Source: Nostoc sp. 'Peltigera membranacea cyanobiont' N6 (GTDB taxonomy: Bacteria; Cyanobacteriota; Cyanobacteriia; Cyanobacteriales; Nostocaceae). From it: DNA of 64,000 nt. The stretch covers positions 5,300,001-5,364,000 of the forward strand of contig NZ_CP026681.1 in the NCBI RefSeq assembly GCF_002949735.1, given 5' to 3'. This document shows, piece by piece, positions 42,892 through 51,640 of the stretch. The position numbers and the translations under genes were made by a program. Positions within the stretch are counted from its first letter, which is position 1. Each line of letters begins with the position of its first letter. The notes under the pieces are model-generated. The model was given only the letters and a program-made list of their open reading frames with translations. It was not told where the DNA came from and made no database searches.

Positions 42892-44406
42892 TTACGCTGT
42901 AGCTTTGAAGGTCTTCTTGTATTCAGTAAGCGCTTCCTTCAAGGCTGCTTCTTCTGCGTCACCTAATGCTTTAGATGCTTGTACTCCTTGGGCATATTTA
43001 CCACCCTTTAAGGACTCCCGCAGACCTTGGGTAAAGGTGGTGACTTTATCTACAGGTAGATCATCTAAGTAACCATTAATACCTGCATACAAAATTGCCA
43101 CTTGTTCGTATACTGAAAGTGGCGAATTTTGTGGCTGCTTGAGGAGTTCGCGTAACCGTTGACCGCGTGCCAACTGGTCTTGAGTGGCTTTATCTAAGTC
43201 AGAAGCAAATTGAGCGAAAGCTTGCAAGTCGTCAAATTGGGCTAGTTCCAATTTAATCTTACCGGCAACTTTTTTCATTGCCTTGGTTTGAGCCGCAGAA
43301 CCCACGCGGGATACAGAAATACCAGGGTTTACAGCGGGACGGATACCAGCGTTAAACAAGTCAGAAGACAGGAATATCTGACCATCGGTAATGGAGATTA
43401 CGTTGGTGGGGATGTATGCTGAAACGTCACCAGCTTGGGTTTCGATGATTGGTAGAGCGGTCATGCTGCCTTTACCTAATTCGTCACTTAGCTTTGCTGC
43501 TCTTTCTAGCAAACGAGAGTGAATGTAGAATACATCTCCAGGGTAAGCTTCGCGTCCGGGTGGACGACGCAACAATAGGGACATCTGCCGATAAGCTTGG
43601 GCTTGCTTGGAGAGGTCATCATAAATTATCAGGGTAGCTTTACCCTTATACATAAAGTACTCAGCAATACTTGCGCCTGTGTAAGGAGCTAAGTATTGCA
43701 GGGTTGCTGGTTCACTGGCACCAGCAAAGACAACGACGGTGTAATCCATCGCGCCTTTTTCTTCCAATGTCTGCACCACGTTAGCAACTGTGGAAGCCTT
43801 TTGACCGATCGCAACGTAGACACAAACTACATCTTCTGATTTTTGGTTGATGATGGTGTCGATCGCGATCGCAGTTTTACCGGTTTGGCGATCGCCAATG
43901 ATCAATTCCCGTTGACCGCGACCGACGGGAATCATTGAGTCAATAGCTGTAATCCCCGTTTGCATGGGTTCGTGTACAGATCGACGAGCAATGATACCTG
44001 GTGCTGGAGATTCAATCAAACGGCTTTCTGAGGATTTGATGTCTCCCTTACCATCGATGGGAAGACCCAAAGCGTTTACAACTCGTCCAATTAAGGCTTC
44101 TCCTACGGGTACTTGGGCAATTTTACCAGTAGCGGTTACAGAACTACCTTCTTGAATTTCCAGCCCTTCACCCATAAGCACCGCGCCCACGTTGTCTTCT
44201 TCTAAGTTCTGGGCGATGCCAATTGTGCCATCTTCAAATTCTAAAAGTTCCCCAGACATAGCCTTTTCCAGACCATAAATCCGGGCAATACCGTCACCTA
44301 CTTGAAGAACGGTACCAACGTTAGCAACTTTGACCTCTTGATCGTATTGCTCGATTTGTTGTTGGATAATGCTACTAATTTCGTCAGGTCTAATTGATAT
44401 GCTCAT
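42892..44406 (-). CDS. atpA: ATP synthase alpha subunit
   Basis: The 504-residue regulatory nucleotide-binding subunit of F1 has the P-loop 'GDRQTGKTAIAIDTIINQ', a Walker B-like 'ATLIIYDDLSKQ', 'LLRRPPGREAYPGD' and the arginine-finger region 'PGISVSRVGSAAQ'. The sequence is full length and intact. The short N-terminal 'SIRPDEISSIIQQQIEQYDQ' binds the delta subunit. ATG at 44406. Confidence 0.98.
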   Translation of the reverse strand: MSISIRPDEISSIIQQQIEQYDQEVKVANVGTVLQVGDGIARIYGLEKAMSGELLEFEDGTIGIAQNLEEDNVGAVLMGEGLEIQEGSSVTATGKIAQVPVGEALIGRVVNALGLPIDGKGDIKSSESRLIESPAPGIIARRSVHEPMQTGITAIDSMIPVGRGQRELIIGDRQTGKTAIAIDTIINQKSEDVVCVYVAIGQKASTVANVVQTLEEKGAMDYTVVVFAGASEPATLQYLAPYTGASIAEYFMYKGKATLIIYDDLSKQAQAYRQMSLLLRRPPGREAYPGDVFYIHSRLLERAAKLSDELGKGSMTALPIIETQAGDVSAYIPTNVISITDGQIFLSSDLFNAGIRPAVNPGISVSRVGSAAQTKAMKKVAGKIKLELAQFDDLQAFAQFASDLDKATQDQLARGQRLRELLKQPQNSPLSVYEQVAILYAGINGYLDDLPVDKVTTFTQGLRESLKGGKYAQGVQASKALGDAEEAALKEALTEYKKTFKATA

Positions 44407-44441
44407 GTGTCTATCTTGTTTGCTTTCGAGACGGAAGTAAA

Positions 44442-44556
44442 AGGGACTGGGGATTAGGGACTGGGGATTAGGGACTGGGGATTAGGGATGGAAATAATTT
44501 ATGACTATAATCTTTTTCCTAGTCCCCAGTACCCAGCCCCCAGTACCCAGTCCCAA
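44442..44556. repeat. Heptamer repeat GGGGATT/AGGGACT with inverted copies, between atpH and atpA
   Basis: Alternating GGGGATT and AGGGACT units (about seven) lie at 44442-44489, and CCCCAGTACCCAG-type units lie at 44518-44556. The array almost fills the gap. The + strand is G-rich with short spacers. Confidence 0.88.
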
Positions 44557-44560
44557 TTTT

Positions 44561-45115
44561 CTAGCTATTAGTTAAGCGCAATGAAAGGCGGCGCAGTTGA
44601 CCCCGAATACTGGCATCAATTACCTGTGAGCCTACTTTAATAATTACGCCACCAATTAATTCACTATCTACCTTGGTTTCGAGTTCTACCTGGCGAGCAT
44701 TACTGATAGCAATCACCTTTTCTGTGATTGCTTGCTGTTGAGCTTCTGTGAGGGGAACGGCTGAAATTACTTCCGCTAATACGGTTTGATTCAGCTGCCG
44801 CAACAGCGCCAGATATTGTTCAAAAATCGATTCCAAGAATGCAATGCGGCGTTTGTCTACTAAAACCAACAAAAAGTTACGTAAGTAGGAGTTAGCGCCT
44901 TCACCGAGTATTTGTTTGATGAGAGCTTTTTTGTTCTCAGACTGAATAAACGGGTTGCTGAAGAAGTTATGTAGCTGTTTGTCTGCCCTTAGCAGTCCCA
45001 GAAAAGTCCGCGCATCTTCCCCGAACTCTTCTGTCAAATTTTTCGATTGCGCTATTGACAAAAGCGCCTGTGCATAAGGCTGGGCGACTTCGGCTGTGGC
45101 TACTTGACTTGTCAT
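44561..45115 (-). CDS. atpH: ATP synthase delta subunit
   Basis: The 184-residue peripheral-stalk subunit (atpD in cyanobacterial naming) links F1 to the b/b' stalk. It shows 'AQPYAQALLSIAQSKNLTEE' at the start, 'NPFIQSENKKALIKQIL', 'NFLLVLVDKRRIAFLESIF' and the C-terminal 'LIGGVIIKVGSQVIDASIRG'. The start codon overlaps the end of atpF by 4 bases, with CGGAGG six bases upstream. Confidence 0.97.
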   Translation of the reverse strand: MTSQVATAEVAQPYAQALLSIAQSKNLTEEFGEDARTFLGLLRADKQLHNFFSNPFIQSENKKALIKQILGEGANSYLRNFLLVLVDKRRIAFLESIFEQYLALLRQLNQTVLAEVISAVPLTEAQQQAITEKVIAISNARQVELETKVDSELIGGVIIKVGSQVIDASIRGQLRRLSLRLTNS

Positions 45116-45675
45116 ACATTGCCTCCGAGTTGTGCGATGCTGCGGTCAATTAAACTTTGTTGAGCATCGTCGGCAATCCCGCCTTTAAGCTGTGATTCGA
45201 CTTTCTGCAATGCTAGTGTAGCAACTCGTTGCCGTAATTGAGCGATCGCTCGCTCGGTTTCGGTGTTTAAATCTGCTGCTGCCGTTTGTTTCAAGCGTTC
45301 TACGTCTTGCGCTGCCTTTACTAACAAGGCTTCTTTCGATTTTTGGGCGTTTTCTACGGCTGATTGGCGGATACGTTCTGCTTCTGCCTGAGATTGCTTC
45401 AACTGCTCTTGCGCTTTGGAAAGGGCAGTCTTTGCCTCTTTTAAGCGCCCTTCTGCTTCCTGAATTGCGGTGGCAATATTGGATTGTCGCTCGTTCAGGA
45501 TATTGCTTAAAACTTTACGTCCGAAGTAGAATAATATGCCAATCAGAATCGCTAGATTGATCAGATTGGTTTCAAAAATGTCTAGGTTTAGACCGAAACC
45601 ACCTTCTGCTGCGCCTTCTGCCAATTCAGAGTGAACAGCGTTCGCTTCTGCGGCAAGTAATAAGAATGTCCCCAT
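45112..45675 (-). CDS. atpF: ATP synthase subunit b
   Basis: The 187-residue peripheral-stalk subunit has an N-terminal membrane helix at about 29-47 ('NLINLAILIGILFYFGRKVL') and a long charged coiled coil ('AEGRLKEAKTALSKAQEQLK' onwards). The ATG at 45675 ('MGTFLLLAAEAN') gives the usual length; an in-frame ATG three codons earlier (45684) is possible. It overlaps atpH by 4 bases. Confidence 0.96.
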   Translation of the reverse strand: MGTFLLLAAEANAVHSELAEGAAEGGFGLNLDIFETNLINLAILIGILFYFGRKVLSNILNERQSNIATAIQEAEGRLKEAKTALSKAQEQLKQSQAEAERIRQSAVENAQKSKEALLVKAAQDVERLKQTAAADLNTETERAIAQLRQRVATLALQKVESQLKGGIADDAQQSLIDRSIAQLGGNV

Positions 45676-45719
45676 GATATCCATTTACAAGTGCGCTGCT
45701 CGCTTGCTAATACGTTGTA

Positions 45720-45765
45720 TTTTCCCGAAGGGAAATTTAAGTATCTTTTCCCAGAAGGGAAAAAG
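45720..45765. repeat. Two consecutive small hairpins between atpF' and atpF
   Basis: TTTCCCGAAGGGAAA (45721-45735) and CTTTTCCCAGAAGGGAAAAAG (45745-45765) are two near-identical short stems in the atpF'-atpF gap. They could adjust transcript processing or stability. Confidence 0.6.
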
Positions 45766-45848
45766 TGCCTTTGTTTGACACTTAAATTTTGCGCTCTGGA
45801 CTAGGGACCAGTTGCGCGTATGCTTTACACAGAACCAATCCCGTTAGC

Positions 45849-46280
45849 TTATCTAACTGGAGTTGGCCCCAATAGTTTTTCTAGAATCTGCCTGCTGAGA
45901 GCATCAACTTGTTGCTCTAAGGTGCTAAAGGCTGCTTGCTTTTGTTGTTCTATTTCAACAGAAGCTTGTTCTCGTTGAGACTGAGCTTCTTTTTGGGCTT
46001 CAGCGATTTTTTCGGCAGTAATTTTCTTAGCTTCAAGTTGAGCGGCTTCTACAGTAGCTTGCGATTGTCTGCGAGCGTCTGCAAGTTGCTGCTCATATTC
46101 TGTAGCCAAGCGCTCGGCTTTAGCCAAGCTTTCTCGCGCCTCAAGGGTATTAGTTCGGATATAATTATCGCGATCGTCTAGTACCTTGGTTAGTGGTTTA
46201 TAGAAAATTGCATTCAACAAAGCTGCTAATAGCAAGAATTGCAATGCCATGAAGGGCAAGGTAGCATCGAAATCAAACAT
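45849..46280 (-). CDS. atpF2: ATP synthase subunit b'
   Basis: The 143-residue second b-type stalk subunit is special to photosynthetic organisms (atpG in cyanobacterial naming). It begins 'MFDFDATLPFMALQFLLLAA', a membrane helix at about 9-27, then a coiled coil with 'DDRDNYIRTNTLEARESLAK' and 'DALSRQILEKLLG'. ATG at 46280 has AGAGGAGA just upstream. Confidence 0.96.
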   Translation of the reverse strand: MFDFDATLPFMALQFLLLAALLNAIFYKPLTKVLDDRDNYIRTNTLEARESLAKAERLATEYEQQLADARRQSQATVEAAQLEAKKITAEKIAEAQKEAQSQREQASVEIEQQKQAAFSTLEQQVDALSRQILEKLLGPTPVR

Positions 46281-46415
46281 TTGTCTCCTCTTTGGCTGGA
46301 GTAGCAGTTTTCATGGCTAGCAACGTCATCCAACCTTTCATATTTTTAGAGACCCATAGCCAACAAGGGTCAACTGAACATTAGAAATATTACGATACCC
46401 AAAAGATTTGGTTGT

Positions 46416-46440
46416 AGAGGCGTGATGATTCACGTCTCCA
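46416..46440. repeat. Hairpin GAGGCGTGA...TTCACGTCTC
   Basis: A 9-10 bp stem with one wobble and a 3-base loop in the atpE-atpF' gap. It resembles the GAGACGCG hairpin after the sigma factor gene (4132-4155). It may lower read-through from the highly expressed atpE. Confidence 0.55.
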
Positions 46441-46461
46441 CACTCACAAAATTTTCAGGTA

Positions 46462-46707
46462 TTAAGCGAAGGGGTTAGCAAACAGCAATACCAAGGCAAT
46501 TACTAGACCATAGATAGTCAAGGATTCCATGAATGCCAAGGTTAATAGCAGAGTACCGCGAATTTTTCCTTCTGCTTCAGGTTGACGAGCAATACCTTCT
46601 ACTGCTTGTCCAGCAGCGTTTCCTTGACCAATACCAGGGCCAATTGCAGCTAAACCAATCGCTAAAGCAGCAGCGAGAACTGAAGCAGCCTGAACTAATG
46701 GATCCAT
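46462..46707 (-). CDS. atpE: ATP synthase subunit c
   Basis: The 81-residue proteolipid of the Fo rotor ring has two membrane helices joined by a polar loop. The first is '[20 protein letters not shown]' with the Gly-rich packing motif; the loop is '[12 protein letters not shown]'. The second carries the proton-binding glutamate in '[20 protein letters not shown]' (Glu61 by count). ATG at 46707 has AAGGA upstream. Confidence 0.98.
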
Positions 46708-46856
46708 GTTGATTTTCCTTGCTTTGATTACAAAACTAACAAAAGTACGTTAACGATTAGAAACGTGGTTTTCACGCTGCACATGAGTTCTTTCGATCGC
46801 GCTTTGCGATGTTTTGAGCGAAAATGCTCTTGAAACTGTGCTATCAACTGAGAAGT

Positions 46857-47612
46857 TTAATGCTCCTCATGCTCATCTCCACCATGCCCCTCCATTGCCT
46901 CATGAATGTATGCTCCGGCTAGGGTGGCAAAAACCAGGGCTTGAATGGCACTGGTAAATAAACCCAAGGCCATTACAGGCAGAGGTACAAATAGAGGAAC
47001 TAGCAGCACCAACACCGCGACTACCAATTCATCCGCCAAAATATTACCAAATAGACGGAAGCTTAGGGAGAGGGGTTTGGTGAAATCTTCAAGAATTGCG
47101 ATCGGCAACAAAATGGGTGTTGGCTCTATATATTTCTTAAAGTAGCCTAAACCCCGCTTGCTAAAACCTGCGTAAAAATACGCTAAGGAAGTTAGCAATG
47201 CCAATGCAACAGTCGTATTGATGTCATTGGTGGGAGCAGCCAATTCGCCCGAAGGTAGCTTGATGAGCTTCCAGGGAATTAGCGCCCCTGACCAGTTCGA
47301 TACGAAAATAAACAAGAAGAGTGTGCCAATAAATGGCACCCAAGGGCGGTACTCTTTCTCACCAAGTTGGTTTTTGGCCAGATCGCGAATAAATTCTAGG
47401 GCGTATTCCATCAAGTTCTGGATGCCCTGGGGAATTCTTTGTGCGTTGCGAGTAGCAGCTATTGAAGCCACTACTAGAATACTAATCACAAACCATGAGG
47501 TGAGAAAAACTTGCCCATGAATTTTAAGATTGCCCAACTGCCAGTAGAAATGATGACCTACTTCTAATTCGGCGAGGGGAAAAGAATTAAAGGCGTTTAA
47601 GACACTAAGCAT
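46857..47612 (-). CDS. atpB: ATP synthase subunit a
   Basis: The 251-residue Fo channel subunit has five or six membrane segments. The essential arginine lies in 'KPLSLSFRLFGNILADELVV', and the last helix has 'GLFTSAIQALVFATLAGAYI'. It ends in a His-rich tail. I chose ATG 47612, with GAAG seven bases upstream, over ATG 47618, which would leave almost no spacing. Confidence 0.96.
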   Translation of the reverse strand: MLSVLNAFNSFPLAELEVGHHFYWQLGNLKIHGQVFLTSWFVISILVVASIAATRNAQRIPQGIQNLMEYALEFIRDLAKNQLGEKEYRPWVPFIGTLFLFIFVSNWSGALIPWKLIKLPSGELAAPTNDINTTVALALLTSLAYFYAGFSKRGLGYFKKYIEPTPILLPIAILEDFTKPLSLSFRLFGNILADELVVAVLVLLVPLFVPLPVMALGLFTSAIQALVFATLAGAYIHEAMEGHGGDEHEEH

Positions 47613-47679
47613 TTGCATTCTTCAAGCATTTTCCCCAACAAGCGAGGATGGGATTACTATCTTTGTGAGCCTGAACTTT

Positions 47680-48162
47680 TTAAGAATCAGGAATGAACGC
47701 AATTTGCACCATATAGACGAGGAGCGTGGCTTTGTAAGTTAGAAATCCCAAAAATATGGGCAAAATCTGTAGCTCACGCCATTGAGTTGCTACGATCATG
47801 ACTCCAATAAACAGAGCAAAACGAGTTTTGCTCAAACTGGTTTTTTCACTACCAAGTTGCTCAACGTCTCTAGCCAACATTTTTAAGTAAACCACACCTG
47901 TACACGCCCCAATTAAATAATTTAGGGCAATGTTTAAGGAATAAAAAATCCACACAGAGATAAAAATAACCCCCGTCAAGACAAGCGTGATTACCAACAA
48001 TCGCTGGAAGAGTTGATGAAACTCTTGCATAGAGTTACCTGATTCTGTGTCTCCAGAATCAGTTTTAGCATCTTGTTGCGTTGTCGGAGTGGGCGCAATT
48101 GATTCGTCTGACAAGCTCACGAGACTTGAAACCAGTACAGCTAAATTATGATGACTGCACAT
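47680..48162 (-). CDS. atp1: ATP synthase subunit I (Atp1)
   Basis: The protein has up to 160 residues and four membrane segments (from 'LLVITLVLTGVIFISVWIFY' onwards). Its soluble N-terminal 45 residues are rich in Ser/Thr. It is the first gene of the operon; the homologue (atpI/uncI) is thought to help c-ring assembly. The start is uncertain: ATG 48162 and a GTG at 48120 ('VSLSDESIAPTP') are in frame, neither with a clear ribosome site, and the N-terminal 14 residues look non-conserved. Confidence 0.85.
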   Translation of the reverse strand: MCSHHNLAVLVSSLVSLSDESIAPTPTTQQDAKTDSGDTESGNSMQEFHQLFQRLLVITLVLTGVIFISVWIFYSLNIALNYLIGACTGVVYLKMLARDVEQLGSEKTSLSKTRFALFIGVMIVATQWRELQILPIFLGFLTYKATLLVYMVQIAFIPDS

Positions 48163-48599
48163 TCAGTCAGCTGAATCATATCACGATCCGGTAACAATAC
48201 TTTAGGAAAAAACAATTAACTTCTTGTCAACCTTAGACAGTCAGTAAAATTGCGCTCCCCGAAGTAAGAGAGTGACTGATGATGTAAGGGAGCGTGCGGA
48301 TGAATAATCAATAATCGCTGCCGGAAAATTCAAATTTTCTTCCAATTCCAGCTTTTTTTGAGTGGATTATCCTCCTTCAAAATCGTTACATAACATCCTG
48401 GTGTTTGAATTAAGTCGGTGTCAATAAAATCAACTGGTGCTTGAGGAGTGTATAGACGTACCGCAAATCAGAAATTGTAGAGTAGCGGCTTGTCATTAAA
48501 GATCGCACCACCGCTAAATTCCAGAAAACTCCAACTTTTGGGATGTGCAATACCCTGTTTCTTGGGTACTTTCCTAATTTACATTAATTTACCAAAAGT
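48163..48599. other. Upstream region of the ATP synthase operon
   Basis: About 440 bases without a coding frame. It should contain the operon promoter. I could not choose a single promoter. Confidence 0.45.
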
Positions 48600-48623
48600 G
48601 GTGATGGGCGATCGCTCATCACC
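48600..48623 (-). terminator. 3' hairpin of the methyltransferase gene
   Basis: GGTGATGGGCGATCGCTCATCACC is a near-perfect palindrome centred on a HIP1 GCGATCGC octamer, 38 bases past the stop; the following run (ACTTTTGG) is a weak T-tract. It may be a terminator or simply an HIP1 palindrome. Confidence 0.45.
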
Positions 48624-48660
48624 ATGAGTATAAATTGCTTTTGTTAAGCCAGTAATGCGA

Positions 48661-49842
48661 TTAAGCAGGTGTTAATAATATCAACTGCTGCTGAAGAAGT
48701 TTTCTTACCTCATCTAATCCCAGTTGTACACCTGTCAAAATCTCTGCAACTGTGGAATTCGAATCACACTTTTGCATAAATTCAAACTCTTCTACAGATA
48801 AATTAACAATTTGGTAATTGTAATTAAAGAAGCATTGACTAGGAAATCCTTCGATACAAGGATTAAGTTCGGGAATCGCTGCCAATAAAGCGTTGTCGTC
48901 TGACCAGTCAGCTTTGATTAAGGGAGGACGACCGAGGAAAAACTCGTAATGAGTTACTTCTGGATCTAGTAATTCTATCAGGCGATAAAGCTGGCGATCG
49001 CTCAATTCTTTTGCCCGTTCTACTAACTCTGGTGCTTTGCCCAAAAGCCTCTCCAAATCCCAGAAACTCGGATTTGAGAAACCAATAAACTCCAATCCCG
49101 AAGCATCAATTAATTCAAACAGCGTCTCAATGTTGTAGTCAATTTCTTGGGGATGAACGTACATATCAGCAAAGTGTTCATCCTTGTGATTTTCTAATGA
49201 CCAGCGCTGTTTTTCGGATTTGACAATCCGGTTGTTTTCTGGTAAAGAAGCAAATATTTGTCGCCCGACTTGGACACCATCGCGGTAGTCGCCTTTTTTG
49301 TCACCTTGAATAAGTGCGATCGCTTTTTGCATGAGTTGAATTTCCCAGCGTCCCAATTCCCCATACACAAAAATGTGCATTAAGCCGCCTGGGGCTAACT
49401 TCTTCGCCAAAGCTTGAATACCGCGAATTGGATCGGAGGTATGGTGCAAAACGCCAACACAGTTAATTAAATCAAACTCACCTGGTAACTGTTCCACATC
49501 AAACAAGCTGAGGTGATGAAACTCAACACGGTTAGCGCCAGAACGCTTACAACGTTCTTTTGCTACATCTAAAGCACCAGTACTGAGGTCAATTCCCACA
49601 ACAGAAGCCTGGGGGTTGAGGTGAACCAAGTACTCTGTACTCACACCAGTACCGCAACCTGCATCTAAAATCCGAATATCTTGTCTTTGAGGTTTTTGAC
49701 CTGTGCAGAAATTATGAGCGGCTAGCCAATTCCAGCGCCAGTTGTAGCCTGGAGGTGGTTCATCCAACAAAGCTTCCGGCGGAAACGGATATGTATTGTA
49801 GAGTTTGGCAACAGCAGCACTAACAGTTTGGGAATCGGACAT
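48661..49842 (-). CDS. Class I SAM-dependent methyltransferase
   Basis: The 393-residue protein has a Rossmann methyltransferase fold from about residue 50: motif I 'IRILDAGCGTGVSTEYLVHL', 'VVGIDLSTGALDVAKERC' (acidic ribose-binding Asp), 'INCVGVLHHTSDP' and 'LAPGGLMHIFVYGE'. The C-terminal 150 residues form an extra domain of unknown role. The N-terminal 'VAKLYNTYPFPPEALLDEPP' precedes the fold and is often seen in this methyltransferase type. The substrate is unknown. Confidence 0.88.
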   Translation of the reverse strand: MSDSQTVSAAVAKLYNTYPFPPEALLDEPPPGYNWRWNWLAAHNFCTGQKPQRQDIRILDAGCGTGVSTEYLVHLNPQASVVGIDLSTGALDVAKERCKRSGANRVEFHHLSLFDVEQLPGEFDLINCVGVLHHTSDPIRGIQALAKKLAPGGLMHIFVYGELGRWEIQLMQKAIALIQGDKKGDYRDGVQVGRQIFASLPENNRIVKSEKQRWSLENHKDEHFADMYVHPQEIDYNIETLFELIDASGLEFIGFSNPSFWDLERLLGKAPELVERAKELSDRQLYRLIELLDPEVTHYEFFLGRPPLIKADWSDDNALLAAIPELNPCIEGFPSQCFFNYNYQIVNLSVEEFEFMQKCDSNSTVAEILTGVQLGLDEVRKLLQQQLILLTPA

Positions 49843-50064
49843 GATGAGGAATAACGCAGCATTTCTGAGTTTAGCGGATAGTGGCTGATTAGAGCAAAAA
49901 ATACTATTGCTTATTTCCTGCTATTTATCCAACAGCAAAGTCAGGAAATTGGCGTTTATAAGCAGCGTAAAATCCTAATATGATACATTTAAATTTATTA
50001 ACATAGTTTTTAATATTAGCACCGACTTACTTGAATCATTTAATGTACATTCTATTTATCTTCA

Positions 50065-50427
50065 TCAAGGTTTGTACAATAGAGAAATCAGGAAAAGTTT
50101 GCAAGGTTTAATTAATCTGAATAGACTAACTTGGCAAGGTATTTTTGATAAAGTAGGTTGAAACTTAGTATCAAATTCAAGTAATTTGATGTTTTTGAAA
50201 TATTCTATTTCATCCCATAATCCCTTGTATCCCCATATCAATTTTTCATACTTAGAAGCTTGATTATTATATTTGTTGATAACATTCAGCCATCCTTTAA
50301 CTTTCTCCTCGAATGTAATCACTGTTATGGCTAAATTTTCAGGATTCTGCTGTCTTATGCGTTGCGTGACTAGTGGATGACTATTTTGAAATAGGGACAA
50401 ATGATCTAATATCCACATAATACTCAC
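50065..50427 (-). pseudogene. PIN-domain (VapC-like) toxin, decayed
   Basis: Reading from GTG 50427 (or ATG 50418) gives 'MWILDHLSLFQNSHPLVTQR' and 'ENLAITVITFEEKVKGWLNV'. This PIN-domain family normally begins 'ILDTDHLSL'; here the TD pair is missing, which removes a catalytic aspartate. After 'IKLLEFD' the frame departs from the family, and a matching end ('FPDFSIVQ') can be read in another frame further downstream. It is probably inactive. It overlaps its partner gene by 4 bases. Confidence 0.65.
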
Positions 50428-50771
50428 TTCATCTCATTATCTAAGTCAAGTTGACTCCGTTCAGCTTCTATGTATTCCAGTACTTCAGCAAAAAGAGGGT
50501 TATCTTTGTGCATTCCCGCAAATTTCATCAAAGGATTTTTTACTTTGGGTGCTTCAATTTCTAAAGTCACAATCTTTGCTGTTTCTAACCGAGTTTGCAA
50601 ACTTTGACTGACTTTTTCTATTGCTTCCGTTTCCGTATTTTCTAAACCTTGGCAGTTTGTTAAACCTAACAATGTTGCTTTAACTGTGCCATCTTGTTGA
50701 TTTTCAATCAGCACATCATAAGTTAACTTAGTTACAGTTGTTATGGAGGTACTTTTTACAGCTAAATTCAT
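50424..50771 (-). CDS. Putative antitoxin partner of a PIN-domain toxin
   Basis: The 115-residue protein ('MNLAVKSTSITTVTKLTYDV') has a beta-rich start and a C-terminal helical part ending 'ERSQLDLDNEMK'. It is placed like the cyanobacterial antitoxin partners that precede PIN toxins, with stop and start overlapping. It has no similarity to the small VapB/AbrB type that I can see. ATG 50771 is chosen; a TTG at 50789 is the longer option. Confidence 0.6.
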   Translation of the reverse strand: MNLAVKSTSITTVTKLTYDVLIENQQDGTVKATLLGLTNCQGLENTETEAIEKVSQSLQTRLETAKIVTLEIEAPKVKNPLMKFAGMHKDNPLFAEVLEYIEAERSQLDLDNEMK

Positions 50772-50902
50772 AATATTTTGATATTTCAAGTTTTATATTA
50801 ATTATAACATTTAGGTCAATTTAGCCTTGAGATAAATTAAGATCGCTGGCTTGGTTAATTTGTGGTTTGATTTTGATCGTATGGTCTTTTGCGATCGCTC
50901 CA

Positions 50903-51640
50903 ATGATTTACAACCAATCAGAGTTTAATTTACGCTGTGAATGGGGCGCACAAGGAGTTGCTCAACTTGCTCCCATCAGTGATGTAGTTGTGATAGTTGA
51001 CGTTCTCTCTTTTTCCACCTGCGTGGAAATTGCCACCAACAACGGCGCAATCATTTTTCCCTACGTATATAAAGATGAATCAGCCATAGATTACGCCAAG
51101 TCAGTGCAAGCAGAGTTGGCAAGTCAGAGACAACGTTGGACTACAACTGGATATTCTCTCTCGCCAAAATCGGTAGCTGAAATTCCTGCTGGAACTAGAC
51201 TAGTTTTACCCTCACCTAATGGTTCTTTTCTAACCTTACATACAGGGAATACACCAACTTTGGCTGGTTGCTTGCGAAATTGCCAAGCTGTAGCGGAGTT
51301 TGCTCAAAAGTATGGCGATCAAATCGCTGTGATTCCTGCTGGTGAGAGGTGGAAAGAAGATGGTAGCCTACGTCCTGCATTTGAAGATTTAATTGGTGCT
51401 GGAGCAATTCTCAGTTATTTACATGGCAGTTTATCACCAGAGGCAGAAGTTGCTGTGGCAACATTTCAAGCTTTCCAGCAGGATTTACTGGGCTATTTGA
51501 AAAAATGTAGTTCGGGTAAAGAGTTGATTGAAAGAGGTTTTGAGTCAGATGTTGAAATGTCCGCAGTTTACAACGTTAGTGATTGCGTACCTTGGTTTAC
51601 TGATAATGCCTATGTAAATTCTGCTTACAAAGTTAATTAA
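50903..51640 (+). CDS. 2-phosphosulfolactate phosphatase family protein (ComB-like)
   Basis: The 245-residue protein belongs to the ComB family. 'DVVVIVDVLSFSTCVEIATN' (aspartates near the metal site), 'LVLPSPNGSFLTL', 'VIPAGERWKEDGSLRPAFED' and 'LIGAGAILSYL' are family segments. ComB acts in coenzyme M synthesis in archaea; the cyanobacterial role is not known. I chose ATG 50903; a longer frame opens at TTG 50867. Its stop overlaps the stop of the convergent galE (shared TTAA). Confidence 0.85.
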   Translation: MIYNQSEFNLRCEWGAQGVAQLAPISDVVVIVDVLSFSTCVEIATNNGAIIFPYVYKDESAIDYAKSVQAELASQRQRWTTTGYSLSPKSVAEIPAGTRLVLPSPNGSFLTLHTGNTPTLAGCLRNCQAVAEFAQKYGDQIAVIPAGERWKEDGSLRPAFEDLIGAGAILSYLHGSLSPEAEVAVATFQAFQQDLLGYLKKCSSGKELIERGFESDVEMSAVYNVSDCVPWFTDNAYVNSAYKVN

